NCBI GenBank assembly: GCA_030407315.1
Contig: JALQPE010000231.1
Coordinates: forward strand, 1 to 64,000
Direction of reading: 5' to 3'
Length of the DNA: 64,000 nt
From: Asparagopsis taxiformis
Taxonomy: Eukaryota > Rhodophyta > Florideophyceae > Bonnemaisoniales > Bonnemaisoniaceae
Position numbers and translations under genes: made by a program. Below, piece by piece: positions 53,036 to 62,831 of this stretch (the stretch's first letter is position 1; the number at the start of each line of letters is the position of its first letter). Below the pieces are notes generated by a model, which did no database searches, was not told the DNA's origin, and was given only the letters and a program-made list of their open reading frames with translations.

Positions 53036-53758
53036 TTATCCTTTCGTCACACGCAAGATTGGATGCTCTTTGTACCATGCCACCACACGCGGATGTTCCG
53101 CAACGCACTTGACAGCCTTCATCACTCTCGGATATCCGTCGAGGACGTCAGCTGGCACATGTTCCAACCATCCTGTGCTGTAATACAGATGAACCGCATA
53201 CATGGCCAAATCGGCTATACTTATCTCTTCTCCAAGCGCGTACGGTCCGTCACTCCATCTCGTTATTCTCTCTTCAATTGCTCCAAAATATCTCGGCACT
53301 TCCTCTTCTACCAAATGTCTCCTGATCTCTAGTAATAGGTCTGGATCTGAAACGTTGCGAAAAGCAAAGTTGGCCAGATCCCCCATTGAATCTGCAATCT
53401 CATCTGCTTTCAAAGCCTCCAACGCGTCCGTCGGATACAAACCAGCCATCTTCCCGCAGTAGCGAAGAATTGACATTGATTGTGCCAGTTGTTCCCCGTT
53501 TACAGTTATCACTGGCACGCTTTGATACGGCGTGGTGAGTTTAACTTCTGGCCAATCTTCCATAGCAAACCGCTCATCCTCAAACGGTATGTCGCCGATA
53601 ATCAGACACAGTCTGATCATCTCAGCACGTCCCTGCAAATCACCCAGTTCCACATAGAAACAATGGTTAATGCCAAATACTTCACAGTAGTTCACTCTTT
53701 GATACCTTCAATGCCCTCTTACCGGTCCGTCAAAATATGTGAGCTTTAGGTCAGACAT
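53036..53758 (-). CDS. glutathione S-transferase, sigma-like (GST copy 3), one intron
   Basis: Exons 53758-53723 (12 codons, MSDLKLTYFDGP) and 53632-53036, with a 90-nt GT-AG intron; 210 residues. The joined start is YFDGPGRAEMIRLCLIIGD. TTPYQSVPVITVNG, AQSMSILRYCGKMAGLYP and EEISIADLAMYAV follow the family pattern. The intron sits at the same codon as in copies 1 and 4, which shows common descent. Confidence 0.93.
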
Positions 53759-54772
53759 GATTGCGTGTTGTTCGATTTGGTTACAAACCAGTCGTCGAAG
53801 ATGTGATAACTGTCTGGACACTGATACATATCGCACATCTGCTTATATGTGTACTGCGCTTCAGGGCTCAATGAGTGTATGACCGTTGCGCTGCGATACT
53901 TTTCCATGACAAGATGATAACACAAGCTGGAGAGCAATTCTTGTCGCGCACAGCAATTGCAGTAACAAACTATCACAGTATTCTTTTGTTGGAATGCAGT
54001 CTGCCTCCACACGATCCCATCTTGTCGAACAATCAAATATTCGAATATGCAGGCTACGCCAGGAGGTGGGAGTGTCCAAGATGTTTGGTAAAGTACACGC
54101 TATACTCTTATCAACAAATTGAAAGATGAATACAACCAACTACGTGTGCACCAGCACCCAACCATTGCGCGCCCCCTTTGCTCACCAGAAGTAGAATAAC
54201 CCAAGCTTGGATTCAAAAGTGAGAAACACTCTTTGTTGTCCAAGGTTTGGAATGGGCTTGAACGAAATGAGATTCAAGGTGGCAGGTTTGTATAATCTCA
54301 ATCTCACGCCATGACTGTGAATCATAGAATTTTGTCGTCGCGTTACTGCCGTGACTAGTCATTTGAATGACATCATCGGTATCTTCCGTGGCGAGAAAGA
54401 TTCTCTCTGGTGGAGTTGGTGACTATGTCTTGTTCGAATCCAATTCAATTGCGTCTTAGCATCTAATAGAGGTCAATATAATGGAAAATATCTTGTTACT
54501 ACCACCAACGTGTGATGGTACAGGCGCCAAACATACACTGCAATCGCGCCAACCAAAAGGTGACCCTGGACTTCAGCTCACCCCAGCTCCATGTTCTGGT
54601 AAACTATCCGCAGCGTAATTGAATACAAACATCTGCAACAAACTGGTACGTTGGATATCATCCATCAGTTCTTGCACATGCTCCGAAGCAGTCCGACTGC
54701 AGTTTTATTTTCGATGGTAGTTACACAGTAGAAATAAGAAATAACAATAATTCGGAGGGTTCTCGAACATCC

Positions 54773-54778
54773 AAAAAA
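54773..54778 (-). terminator. Pol III terminator of tRNA-Glu
   Basis: A run of six T on the minus strand starts two bases after the discriminator base, as expected for RNA polymerase III termination. Confidence 0.75.
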
Positions 54779-54779
54779 C

Positions 54780-54851
54780 TTCCCCCACGGGGAATTGAAC
54801 CCCGGCCTCCCGAGTGAGAGTCGGAAATCCTAACCACTAGACCATAGGGGA
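54780..54851 (-). tRNA. tRNA-Glu (anticodon CTC)
   Basis: On the minus strand: acceptor 5' TCCCCTA pairs with TGGGGGA, the A box is TGGTCTAGTGGTTAGGAT, the anticodon loop CTCTCAC gives CTC, and the T arm GGGGTTCAATTCCCC folds perfectly. No intron; the discriminator is A. CCA is not encoded, as usual for a eukaryotic nuclear gene. Confidence 0.97.
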
Positions 54852-55088
54852 ATTGCTCTGGCGCTGCTGGTATTGGCACAGTTTATAATCAAAGCCAAAA
54901 TTGAGGAAGTTTTAGGGAAAAGGATCACTGACATAAGATGTAACGCTTTAGGTCAGACTCATCACTTTGCACGACGTTTACGCTTCTTTGCACTTTCAAC
55001 TATTTAAGGGAGTTTGGCATCATTTCGCATGTGGTACTCGATCAAAGCCAATTGTTGCAGTTCAGGTTGTAAACGTGTGTGCAGGAAT

Positions 55089-55913
55089 CTAACTTGGCGA
55101 TGGAGTCGGTGTCGAGCTTGGGCTTGACGTTGGAACTGAATTCATACCATCAGGAGCCGCAGATGTAGAAGCCTTGGCATTAGGCCTAGGGGAAGGAGAG
55201 AGCGTGGGTGATGGGCTTGGTGTCGCGCAAGGAATAGTATTATTTGTCAAAGACTCAAGAGTCAACCGGACACTAGTCAAGGTTTCTTGAAGACTTGCAA
55301 CTCGTCCTGAAGCGATATCTTCCTCATCTTCAGCCTCCATTAACCTCCTCCTGGCACGTCCCAATCTATTTCGAGCCAGGCTTCTTTCACGGATAGCTTG
55401 GCGACGTCTAGATTGTAATTGTCTCAGTTGTCTGCTGAGCTGGATGCGATTCCCACCTCGTCTCAGTTGACTCCTAGTGGCACGAATTGACCCTTCCAGC
55501 ATTTTCACAGTTTCATCAGCCTGGTTAAAATCCTCCTGCCTCTCATCGAAATCTTTCTCTGCCGCAGCCTTTCTCCTTCGAGCTTCACCGAGTCTCTTCG
55601 TTGCCTGGGTCAACAAAACTACACAAGCCTCCTCTTTACGCCTTACTGCTTCAATTTCTTCAAGATTGTTCCTACATATTGTAAACATATGCACAGCAGT
55701 AGTGGCCGGGTACAAAGTCGGAGGAACATTCAGTTTTCTGTGTTGCCTCAGCAACTGTGCAGAATCTGATGGGACGTCATCTTTTCCGAGTTTGTGATGC
55801 GACAATCCTGCAGGGTCTATATTTGTGGCTTTCTCCGTCTCTGGTGTCTCTGTGACGGCATACGGAAGAGCCAAGAAGAAGAAGAGAGAAAACCCGTAAT
55901 ACATACGGGCCAT
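55089..55913 (-). CDS. secreted coiled-coil protein with Ser/Pro-rich tail
   Basis: 274 residues from the ATG at 55913. A clear signal peptide (MARMYYGFSLFFFLALPYAV) is followed by a spacer of about 75 residues and a long Arg/Glu-rich coiled coil (about 85-215; for example EAVRRKEEACVVLL, RRRKAAAEKDFDERQEDFN). The tail of about 50 residues is Ser/Pro/Thr-rich (TPSPSPTLSPSPRPN) and would be heavily O-glycosylated, like cell-wall or extracellular-matrix proteins. Family not recognised. Confidence 0.7.
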   Translation of the reverse strand: MARMYYGFSLFFFLALPYAVTETPETEKATNIDPAGLSHHKLGKDDVPSDSAQLLRQHRKLNVPPTLYPATTAVHMFTICRNNLEEIEAVRRKEEACVVLLTQATKRLGEARRRKAAAEKDFDERQEDFNQADETVKMLEGSIRATRSQLRRGGNRIQLSRQLRQLQSRRRQAIRERSLARNRLGRARRRLMEAEDEEDIASGRVASLQETLTSVRLTLESLTNNTIPCATPSPSPTLSPSPRPNAKASTSAAPDGMNSVPTSSPSSTPTPSPS

Positions 55914-55979
55914 TTTATTCCAACCGTGGAAAGTAGATTGCCACGAGGGTGGATAAGGCAAACCGGGTAGCAAATTGAC

Positions 55980-57123
55980 CTTCTAGTTTTTTTCCTGTTG
56001 CAGAGGTCCAGTTCTTATGTACTGAGATGGAAAACAATCAAGCGACCTGAATAGCTATTCCAAATGTCTTTTCATCTTTCCTTGTCGAATCTTCATCTGA
56101 AGCTTTTATTCAACAATCCATCTGCACACGATCTCTTGTCAACAACTTTATCGATACGTCGTCGACCGTAAATCTTAAAAGGCGTTCGTGAAAGACTCTT
56201 TATCTTGCTCCTAGAGGTCAGATTCAACAGGAAGGAAACATCTCCATATATTGCATCGATTCGTCAATACGCTTGATCATAAGAGTAAGGTTTGCAAAGA
56301 TGTTTTTGATGACAAGAAATTTGACAACTTTGAAAAGTAAAGAACATAAGCTTCAAACATGGTGAGACGGGCTAGAATAGCACTTATGTCTCCATCAGAG
56401 CTGTATAGCGGAACACAGTCCAAGGCTAGAAAGTGCAACTAAGCATTGCAAGAGTGGAATGATACTGACGTTTTGTACAAAATGAACTCACCGGTACCAG
56501 CACCATTGTGGTGAGCATGTCCCTATGAAAATATCTACGTTTAGAGCTGCTTTCTATCCACTCAGTGGGTATCAAACTGTGGTGCGTATGAACTTCAGGA
56601 GTGGAAGAAAGGTGATTGATGGTAGTTGCATCCAGAATTGGCATTACAACACGATTTTCTGTAGTATGTGTTGCAAAGACATGACGGGCGTCAATCAATG
56701 GGAAAGTATTTATACACTTTAGGAACACACAGATTCATAACAATCTCCGCTATATGACACACGGCTTCCGGATAGCGGCACCAGTTCCGGTGTGGAATAA
56801 ATGCAATTCTTTGCTGGTCTTACCGAAATATGACAAACATACTTATATTTTCTACAGCTCGGCGAGGTACTGCCTTTATGGCGAATGAAATAGTGTTATC
56901 GACGACGATAATCAATCCGCACACTCATGCTCGAAATCTCGCGAACAGCAACACTGGGCATACAATGACTGTATCTCAATTTCATTTAGATTCTGAGGCT
57001 CACAATTTGTGTGAGAGTTTTTACGGCTTCAAAAGCAAAGTGACACAACGCAGACTAACAGACTACGAGTGGTCTGATGATTCACATAAGACATGCATCA
57101 AACCCAAGTTGAAACTGATACAA
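55980..57123. other. no gene seen
   Basis: Intergenic. Short ORFs on both strands lack family signal; a plus-strand frame from 56830 to 57480 is the antisense of GST copy 4. Confidence 0.4.
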
Positions 57124-57842
57124 CTACTGCGGTTTGGTGTAAGGATTAGCTTCGTACCACTGGACGACCTTGGGGTGTTCGGCAACAGTATTGTAAATGC
57201 TGTGAATCCTGGCGTATTGATGGAAAGAATCAGTCGGAACATGATCCCAAATACCTCTATCGATATACTGACAGAGGACGAACAAAGCAAGATCGGCGAT
57301 AGAGATATCATTACCCAGCACATACGGGCCTTCATTCCATGCTGTGATACGTTTCTCAATGGCGCCCAAGTAACGTGGCATATCCTTCTCCACGAACTGG
57401 ATACGACTTTCACGCAGTTTCTCTGCATCGGGACCCATGTATCTGAAGACGCAGACCATCAAGTCCTGGACTGTCTCTGAGATTTCATCAGCCTTGAACG
57501 CTTCAAGTTCATCCTTTGGATAGATACCGGCCAACTTTCCGCAGTAGCGCAAGATAGCGTACGACTGTGCCAGAGTTGTGCCATCGACAGTCAGAGTCGG
57601 AAGTGACTTGTATGGCAGCTTTTCACGCACCTGAGGGAATTCTTCCTTGGTGATGATTTCATTCTCAAACGGAATGTCACCGATTGCTAGACAGAGACGT
57701 GTCATCTCTGCACGACCCTGCGGTTGCAGATTGAGGCGGACGACGTGAATGATGTTAGTTGTATGAATGCCATGGCGCGGCCGATCGGCGAGGCGGATGG
57801 ACGTACCGGTGAGGAAAAGTAGGAAAGTTTGAGCTGCGGCAT
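57124..57842 (-). CDS. glutathione S-transferase, sigma-like (GST copy 4), one intron
   Basis: Exons 57842-57807 (12 codons, MPQLKLSYFSSP) and 57717-57124, with an 89-nt GT-AG intron (GTACGT...CCGCAG); 209 residues. Joined start YFSSPGRAEMTRLCLAIGD; then KLPYKSLPTLTVDG, AQSYAILRYCGKLAGIYP and NDISIADLALFVL. Here YFD has become YFS next to the intron. The unspliced frame continues upstream into a His-rich stretch that is not real protein. Confidence 0.93.
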
Positions 57843-58148
57843 GTTGAGTTGAGTGGTGGTTTTGATGTTGATGATGAGATGAGTGGTGGTGGATGTGGCT
57901 ACCGATCGATGCAGCGCTTAAATGGGGATTGAATGGGCGAATGTGAATTGACATAGTCATCGTGGCAATGGCCCAGGAACGATGAGATCGGGATGCATAA
58001 ACATTGCAATCGACACGATTCGCTAGAGTGCGAATACATACAATGCCATTGATCCGGGACTGTAGCCAATCATTGTTGAGCGCATGGATATTTACTTGAT
58101 CATAACTACTACGTAATGTTGTACTCTATCTTGACACGTGTTCCACGT

Positions 58149-59192
58149 CTAAGCAGACGGTTTCTCCATGTGACCCCACTCGAGAAGATTATCGAATGTG
58201 TCCTTGATAATATCCTTCGGATCTCTAAACTCCATTTCAAGATCCTTGACAATCTTGGCATTGGTGAGAACAATCGGATTGCCAAGATGACCCCTCACAA
58301 ACTGTCCCGTTACACCGCCGGGAACTAGATAGCTCGCAATCTTGATAATCTCCGTCGCTAGTTTGCTTCTCAAATTTCTCGTCGGCGCTTTGAATCCAAG
58401 TTCATTCGCCGTCTCCGTCATCTCCGCAACCGACATCAATCGTTGATTCGAAACGCACAAATAACGACCCGACGCGCTGTCCGACTCCATGGCGCGTATG
58501 TGCGCCTCGGAAACGTCACGAACGTCTACAACTGGCAATTCCAAATCCACAATGCCACCAAACATGCCATCCACAATGTTTTTTAGGATTGCCGCCGTTT
58601 CATTTACCGACTTGACCAGACTCGGCCCGAACACAGCAACAGGATTGATGACCACCAGCTTGATTTCCGGTGCTTCCTTCTCTATAAAATCCCACGCCGC
58701 CTTCTCCGCCTGCGCTTTGGAGTAGTAGTACGGCAGATATTTCAAACTGCTATGCGTGTTCCAATCCGACTCGTCAAATACTTTGCCCTTCACACCGCCA
58801 TCCGCTACGGCTGCCAATGAAGACGTTAATACCACCTTCTTGACGCCAGCCTTCTTGCAGCTGCCGAGAAAGCTCAGCGTGCCCTTGACGGCCGGCTCGA
58901 CCAGTTCCTTCTGCGCGTCCGATACTTCCATTGCGTACGGTGACGCAACGTGAATCGCATAGTCACATGTTTCAACTGCTGCATCGAACGAGTTTTCAGA
59001 CAAAAGGTCTGCTTCGAAGACGTTCAATTCACCGATGGAACCATCCAGATTGGTCAAGTGTGCGATACGTTCCGGTGTGTTTTTACGAACCGTACCGTGC
59101 ACTGTATAGCCCCTCTTCAAAAGATCAGCTGCTACTTGCGCACCGATAAACCCTGTGATGCCACTTACAGCTACTTTGGTTGAGAGAGCCAT
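58149..59192 (-). CDS. NAD(P)-dependent reductase of the dihydroflavonol/cinnamoyl-CoA reductase family
   Basis: 347 residues from the ATG at 59192. The Rossmann start is VAVSGITGFIGAQVAADLL (GxxGxxG) with Arg in GTVRK for NADP. DYAIHVASPY and VVLTSSLAAV provide the Ser of the catalytic triad; LPYYYSKAQAEKAAW gives YxxxK. VVDVRDVSEAHIRAME is typical of extended SDRs of the DFR/CCR/methylglyoxal-reductase group. Substrate cannot be read from sequence. It lies between GST copy 4 and the NAD kinase fusion, all on the minus strand. Confidence 0.9.
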   Translation of the reverse strand: MALSTKVAVSGITGFIGAQVAADLLKRGYTVHGTVRKNTPERIAHLTNLDGSIGELNVFEADLLSENSFDAAVETCDYAIHVASPYAMEVSDAQKELVEPAVKGTLSFLGSCKKAGVKKVVLTSSLAAVADGGVKGKVFDESDWNTHSSLKYLPYYYSKAQAEKAAWDFIEKEAPEIKLVVINPVAVFGPSLVKSVNETAAILKNIVDGMFGGIVDLELPVVDVRDVSEAHIRAMESDSASGRYLCVSNQRLMSVAEMTETANELGFKAPTRNLRSKLATEIIKIASYLVPGGVTGQFVRGHLGNPIVLTNAKIVKDLEMEFRDPKDIIKDTFDNLLEWGHMEKPSA

Positions 59193-59458
59193 TGTTGTCG
59201 GAGAAGGCAGCGCTCGAGACAGATCATCCTGCGATGATTCAGCGTTTAAGTATGGTGCTGCATCGTTTACGCGCAATCTACAAGTATACAGCGCGACACG
59301 ATCGACGCTGCCATTAGCTCATTGCTTAGCTTACAGTAGTACTTGATGACAATTGCGAACAATGAAATCATGTCCAATGGAAAGCATTTTACCCGTTGTA
59401 TCGTACCCGCCAAACCCTACACTATAACTTTAACTACTGTAGAGTGTATTCGACAGCA

Positions 59459-61624
59459 TCAGCTTGTCACTTGCTTCTCAACGCCCTCATCATGCACAAG
59501 TTCGTCCTCCCCTTTCAGTGTTGAACTACTATCACTTCCGTTTTCGTCAATTGATGAAAGCGAAGATCGTGCAGGGGTCACCAAGTCCGGCAGTCGCTTC
59601 TGAATCGCTCGACTATTAAAGTTGAAAGCTCTATCTAAAGACTGGAACCAATCCCCAGTATGATCCGTCTTATTAATTGTCGGCACAGGATACAGACTCA
59701 TTTCAACTAGCAGACCATCGCCGCGCCGCATCTGCTGTCTCGACTTACCATCAAATGACGCCCAAGCATGCGACCGAGCATCTTCTGAAATTTCGATGCA
59801 CAGCTTGGCTGCATCCGGGAATACAATCGGTCGAAACGATAAACTGTGTGGACAAATCGGGGTGAACAGAATTGCCGGAACGGATGGATGAACCATAGAC
59901 CCGCCTGCCGACATAGAATATGCCGTCGACCCCGTCGGTGTAGACATGATAATTCCATCCGCTTGCACCGTTGTGATGTACTTTTGATCGCAATAGCAGT
60001 CAAGGTTGGACAGATACGGCGATGAGCCACGGTCGATCACCACCTCGTTCAATACTTGAAATTCGCGTTGCACACGGTTTTCGCGCACAATACCGCAGTT
60101 CAATCGCATGCGCAGACTCAGATTGCAGTTGCCCTTCACAACTTCACGTACCTCCGTCTTGAAGTTTTCAAATTGAAACGGCGTCAAAAAGCCCAAACTG
60201 CCTAGATTGAAGCTAATCACAGGTGGTACTGCAGTGCTGAACAGCGTGGATACGTGAAGAATTAAACCGTCGCCACCAAGGCACACAACAAAATCTACCC
60301 GATCGTGAAGTGATGCTGATGACGAAAACGTCTCAAGAAACACACCGTTCGCTAGTGCTTCCGTTTGCACCTGTGGCTCTACAATAACCGTCAATTTCTC
60401 AACAGTCATCAGATATTTCGCCGCTTCCAAAACTTTCCCCATCAATTCTGGATCCTTTTTCACCAACAGCAATACCGTGGACGGTCTGCGATTCCAAACG
60501 AGCATAACTTGCTCCGTGGCCGCCCCGCGAAACGTTATATTCGATCCCTCCACGCTCTCACGTTCACACACATATCCGTCGCATCGAATCAGCGTAATCG
60601 GGCTCTTCTCGGAATCCAGCTCGGGCGTGCGCAGTTGCGGAAGGGCAGACATGGCTCGCATGGCTGCCGCAGCAGAGGCAGGACTGTATGGCGGTCCGGA
60701 CGGGTCGAGCGTATCACTGTGCGCATTAGCACGGCCTAATAGATGCGGTGGCATTGCCATTCTGGGTTTGACAGCCGGTTGTGGCTCTTCCAGTGGGCTC
60801 TGACGGCGAATCCCATCTGTTTCGAGACGCGCTACAATGTCGCGGAGAACCGATTGAAACGGTCGGTCCGCATCAATGCGCACAGCTTTCGAAGCGAGTA
60901 GGTCGTACATGTCGGCTGTAGAACGACCAAATGCTGCAAATAGCTCTGCAACGTTGCCCCGACGGTCTTTGTCCAAGATTACCAGACGTTCCAATACCTC
61001 TTGACTATCTGTTGGGCGCAATTTCAAGTTGTAAAGAATGTCCGTCTCTGGATCAAGGCGTCTATATTTGATACGGCGTTCGAGTGTGTCACGCGGCGCA
61101 TGCAGCATGAATGAAACGCTGTAAGAGAAACCTGCTTCTGAAAGCGCAGCGTGTTGCACGGCGTTTCGAGGAAAGCCATCAAGGATAAAACTTCGCTCGG
61201 CAACATCTTTTTGTGTCAAACGTTGTAATACAATGGGTATTACAATGTCGTCCGGAACTGGTTGTGAAGAGCGAACAAATGGTCTGGCTTTAACACCCCA
61301 AGAAGTGTTATAGAGAACATGAGCGCGAAGTAAAGAGCCAGTAGAAATGTGAACGAGGTCATGGGTACGACTTAACGTCTCGCAAAGTGTAGATTTTCCA
61401 GAGCCTGGTGGACCCCATAAGACAAATCCGTTATTGTGATGGCGACTTACAGACGGTTCAGAATCTGGGTTAGCGGAACAACTGGTTGGGCAGACGTGTG
61501 TGTGACGAGCCGAACGTAAGCGACGTCTTGGAACTGAGTGAACGCGTCGAATTGCTGGTTGGATGTGCGATGAGTGAAACGAAGTGTGCGATAGGGTGGT
61601 AGTCGGTCTAACGAAGGCCTCCAT
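59459..61624 (-). CDS. adenylate kinase - NAD kinase fusion
   Basis: 721 residues from the ATG at 61624. Residues 1-about 55 are Ser/Arg/His-rich and look like a transit peptide. Adenylate kinase follows: P-loop GPPGSGKST at 71-79, HISTGSLLRAHV, FILDGFPRN at 147-154, and a short lid (RRLDPETDILYN). A linker of about 80 residues leads to an NAD kinase: VDFVVCLGGDG (GGDG 450-453), NLGSLGFLTPF, LNEVVIDRGSSPYLSNLDCY, and ADGIIMSTPTGSTAYSMSAGGS. The first domain would balance adenine nucleotides and the second make NADP from NAD and ATP, probably in an organelle. A Ser/Asp-rich tail closes the protein. Divergent from PITHD1 with 246 bp between. Confidence 0.93.
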   Translation of the reverse strand: MEAFVRPTTTLSHTSFHSSHIQPAIRRVHSVPRRRLRSARHTHVCPTSCSANPDSEPSVSRHHNNGFVLWGPPGSGKSTLCETLSRTHDLVHISTGSLLRAHVLYNTSWGVKARPFVRSSQPVPDDIVIPIVLQRLTQKDVAERSFILDGFPRNAVQHAALSEAGFSYSVSFMLHAPRDTLERRIKYRRLDPETDILYNLKLRPTDSQEVLERLVILDKDRRGNVAELFAAFGRSTADMYDLLASKAVRIDADRPFQSVLRDIVARLETDGIRRQSPLEEPQPAVKPRMAMPPHLLGRANAHSDTLDPSGPPYSPASAAAAMRAMSALPQLRTPELDSEKSPITLIRCDGYVCERESVEGSNITFRGAATEQVMLVWNRRPSTVLLLVKKDPELMGKVLEAAKYLMTVEKLTVIVEPQVQTEALANGVFLETFSSSASLHDRVDFVVCLGGDGLILHVSTLFSTAVPPVISFNLGSLGFLTPFQFENFKTEVREVVKGNCNLSLRMRLNCGIVRENRVQREFQVLNEVVIDRGSSPYLSNLDCYCDQKYITTVQADGIIMSTPTGSTAYSMSAGGSMVHPSVPAILFTPICPHSLSFRPIVFPDAAKLCIEISEDARSHAWASFDGKSRQQMRRGDGLLVEMSLYPVPTINKTDHTGDWFQSLDRAFNFNSRAIQKRLPDLVTPARSSLSSIDENGSDSSSTLKGEDELVHDEGVEKQVTS

Positions 61625-61870
61625 GTTAGTAGGAGGGATGTACTGATACTCGCGACAAGGGGCGGCAGCACTTGAGATATCACTGCAGATGAAACTATAA
61701 ACGGTTGCCAAAGTGAAATTAGTGGTAATGGTGTGTGTACCTTTTTTTATATTTAATTCAGGCTTCCAACTTCTGCATCTCAGCGTACAGCAGAGCAATC
61801 CAAGACGAGAGCTATAAATGGCCTGTCATATTCAGCAAGAGACAAAGGTAGTCATCACTGGTTCCCAAAT

Positions 61871-62506
61871 ATGTCAGGCCATCACCATCATGGAAGCTGT
61901 GGCCACGAACATCACGACCACGACCACGGGGAAGACGAGGGAGGGGAAGCATGGTCGCTTTATGAACAAGTAGACACAGATTCGTTGCTTTGTCTGAATG
62001 AGTCGCGTCCAAATTCTTTAAAGAACGTGCTGCGTCCCTGGCATCAACGTCTAGATACATCGTTACCGATATTAACGAGCGATGCAGATGAACAGCTTTT
62101 GATGTGTATCCCATTCGTGCATCCAGTCAAGATCAAGAGCATCTGTGTTATTGGCGCAGGCGACCAGGAAAATCCGGCAAAGATGTCAGCATTTATCAAC
62201 ATTGAGAGCATGGATTTTTCATCTGCCGACTCGACGACACCAGTTCAGACGTGGGAGCTGACGGAGAGGAATGCGGATGGTGCAGTGGAGTATCCAACAA
62301 AGTTTACAAAGTTTCAGAACATTTCCAAACTGTGGTTGTACGTAAGCGATAATTTCGGTGCAGATGAGACGAAGATTATGTATGTTGGATTCAAGGGAGA
62401 GTTTACAAAGTATCGTAGAGAAGCCGTGCAGGCTGTCTATGAGAGCAGACCACAGAAGGCGGCAAAGGATGTGTCAGCAACCTATATGCAAGGTATGGGC
62501 ATGTAA
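61871..62506 (+). CDS. PITH-domain protein (PITHD1-like)
   Basis: 211 residues. A His/Asp/Glu-rich head of 25 residues (GHHHHGSCGHEHHDHDHG) is like the head of human PITHD1. The PITH domain follows, with YEQVDTDSLLCLNES, LRPWHQRLDTSLPI, LLMCIPFVHPVKIKSICVIG, PTKFTKFQNISKLWLYV and MYVGFKGEF. This domain binds the proteasome in TXNL1; PITHD1 lacks the thioredoxin part, as here. The His-rich head may bind metal. Confidence 0.95.
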   Translation: MSGHHHHGSCGHEHHDHDHGEDEGGEAWSLYEQVDTDSLLCLNESRPNSLKNVLRPWHQRLDTSLPILTSDADEQLLMCIPFVHPVKIKSICVIGAGDQENPAKMSAFINIESMDFSSADSTTPVQTWELTERNADGAVEYPTKFTKFQNISKLWLYVSDNFGADETKIMYVGFKGEFTKYRREAVQAVYESRPQKAAKDVSATYMQGMGM

Positions 62507-62831
62507 TTTAAACTTGTAGAGCGTTCGGTGTCGGAGCTTGTGCTTCCAACTGCGCAGCGATGGATTGATGCAAAGGCATCATGACGCACGACAAAATTCC
62601 GGCGTCTGGGGACCAGGCTCTTTCATGGCAAACAGGAAAGCATCAAGGCTCGAAAATGAAGATTGGCACAATGGAATTGTTACAAGTGTACAATCTGGTC
62701 GCCAAGTTGTTCTTTTGCGTAGTTGTGCAATTGTCAATGCGATAACGCAACTGAGTGCTTTGTTTATTAAAGGTACCAAACCCTCGACTTTATCAACTCC
62801 ATTTTCCAAGGCGTTCGCGCAGCAATTCAAA

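Noticed and set aside
55089..55913. Secreted protein considered as an RXLR-type effector
   Set aside because: RQHRKL does not match the RXLR-EER pattern, and the gene island is not that of an oomycete by its other genes.
56830..57480. 216-codon plus-strand ORF
   Set aside because: Exact antisense of GST copy 4 exon 2.
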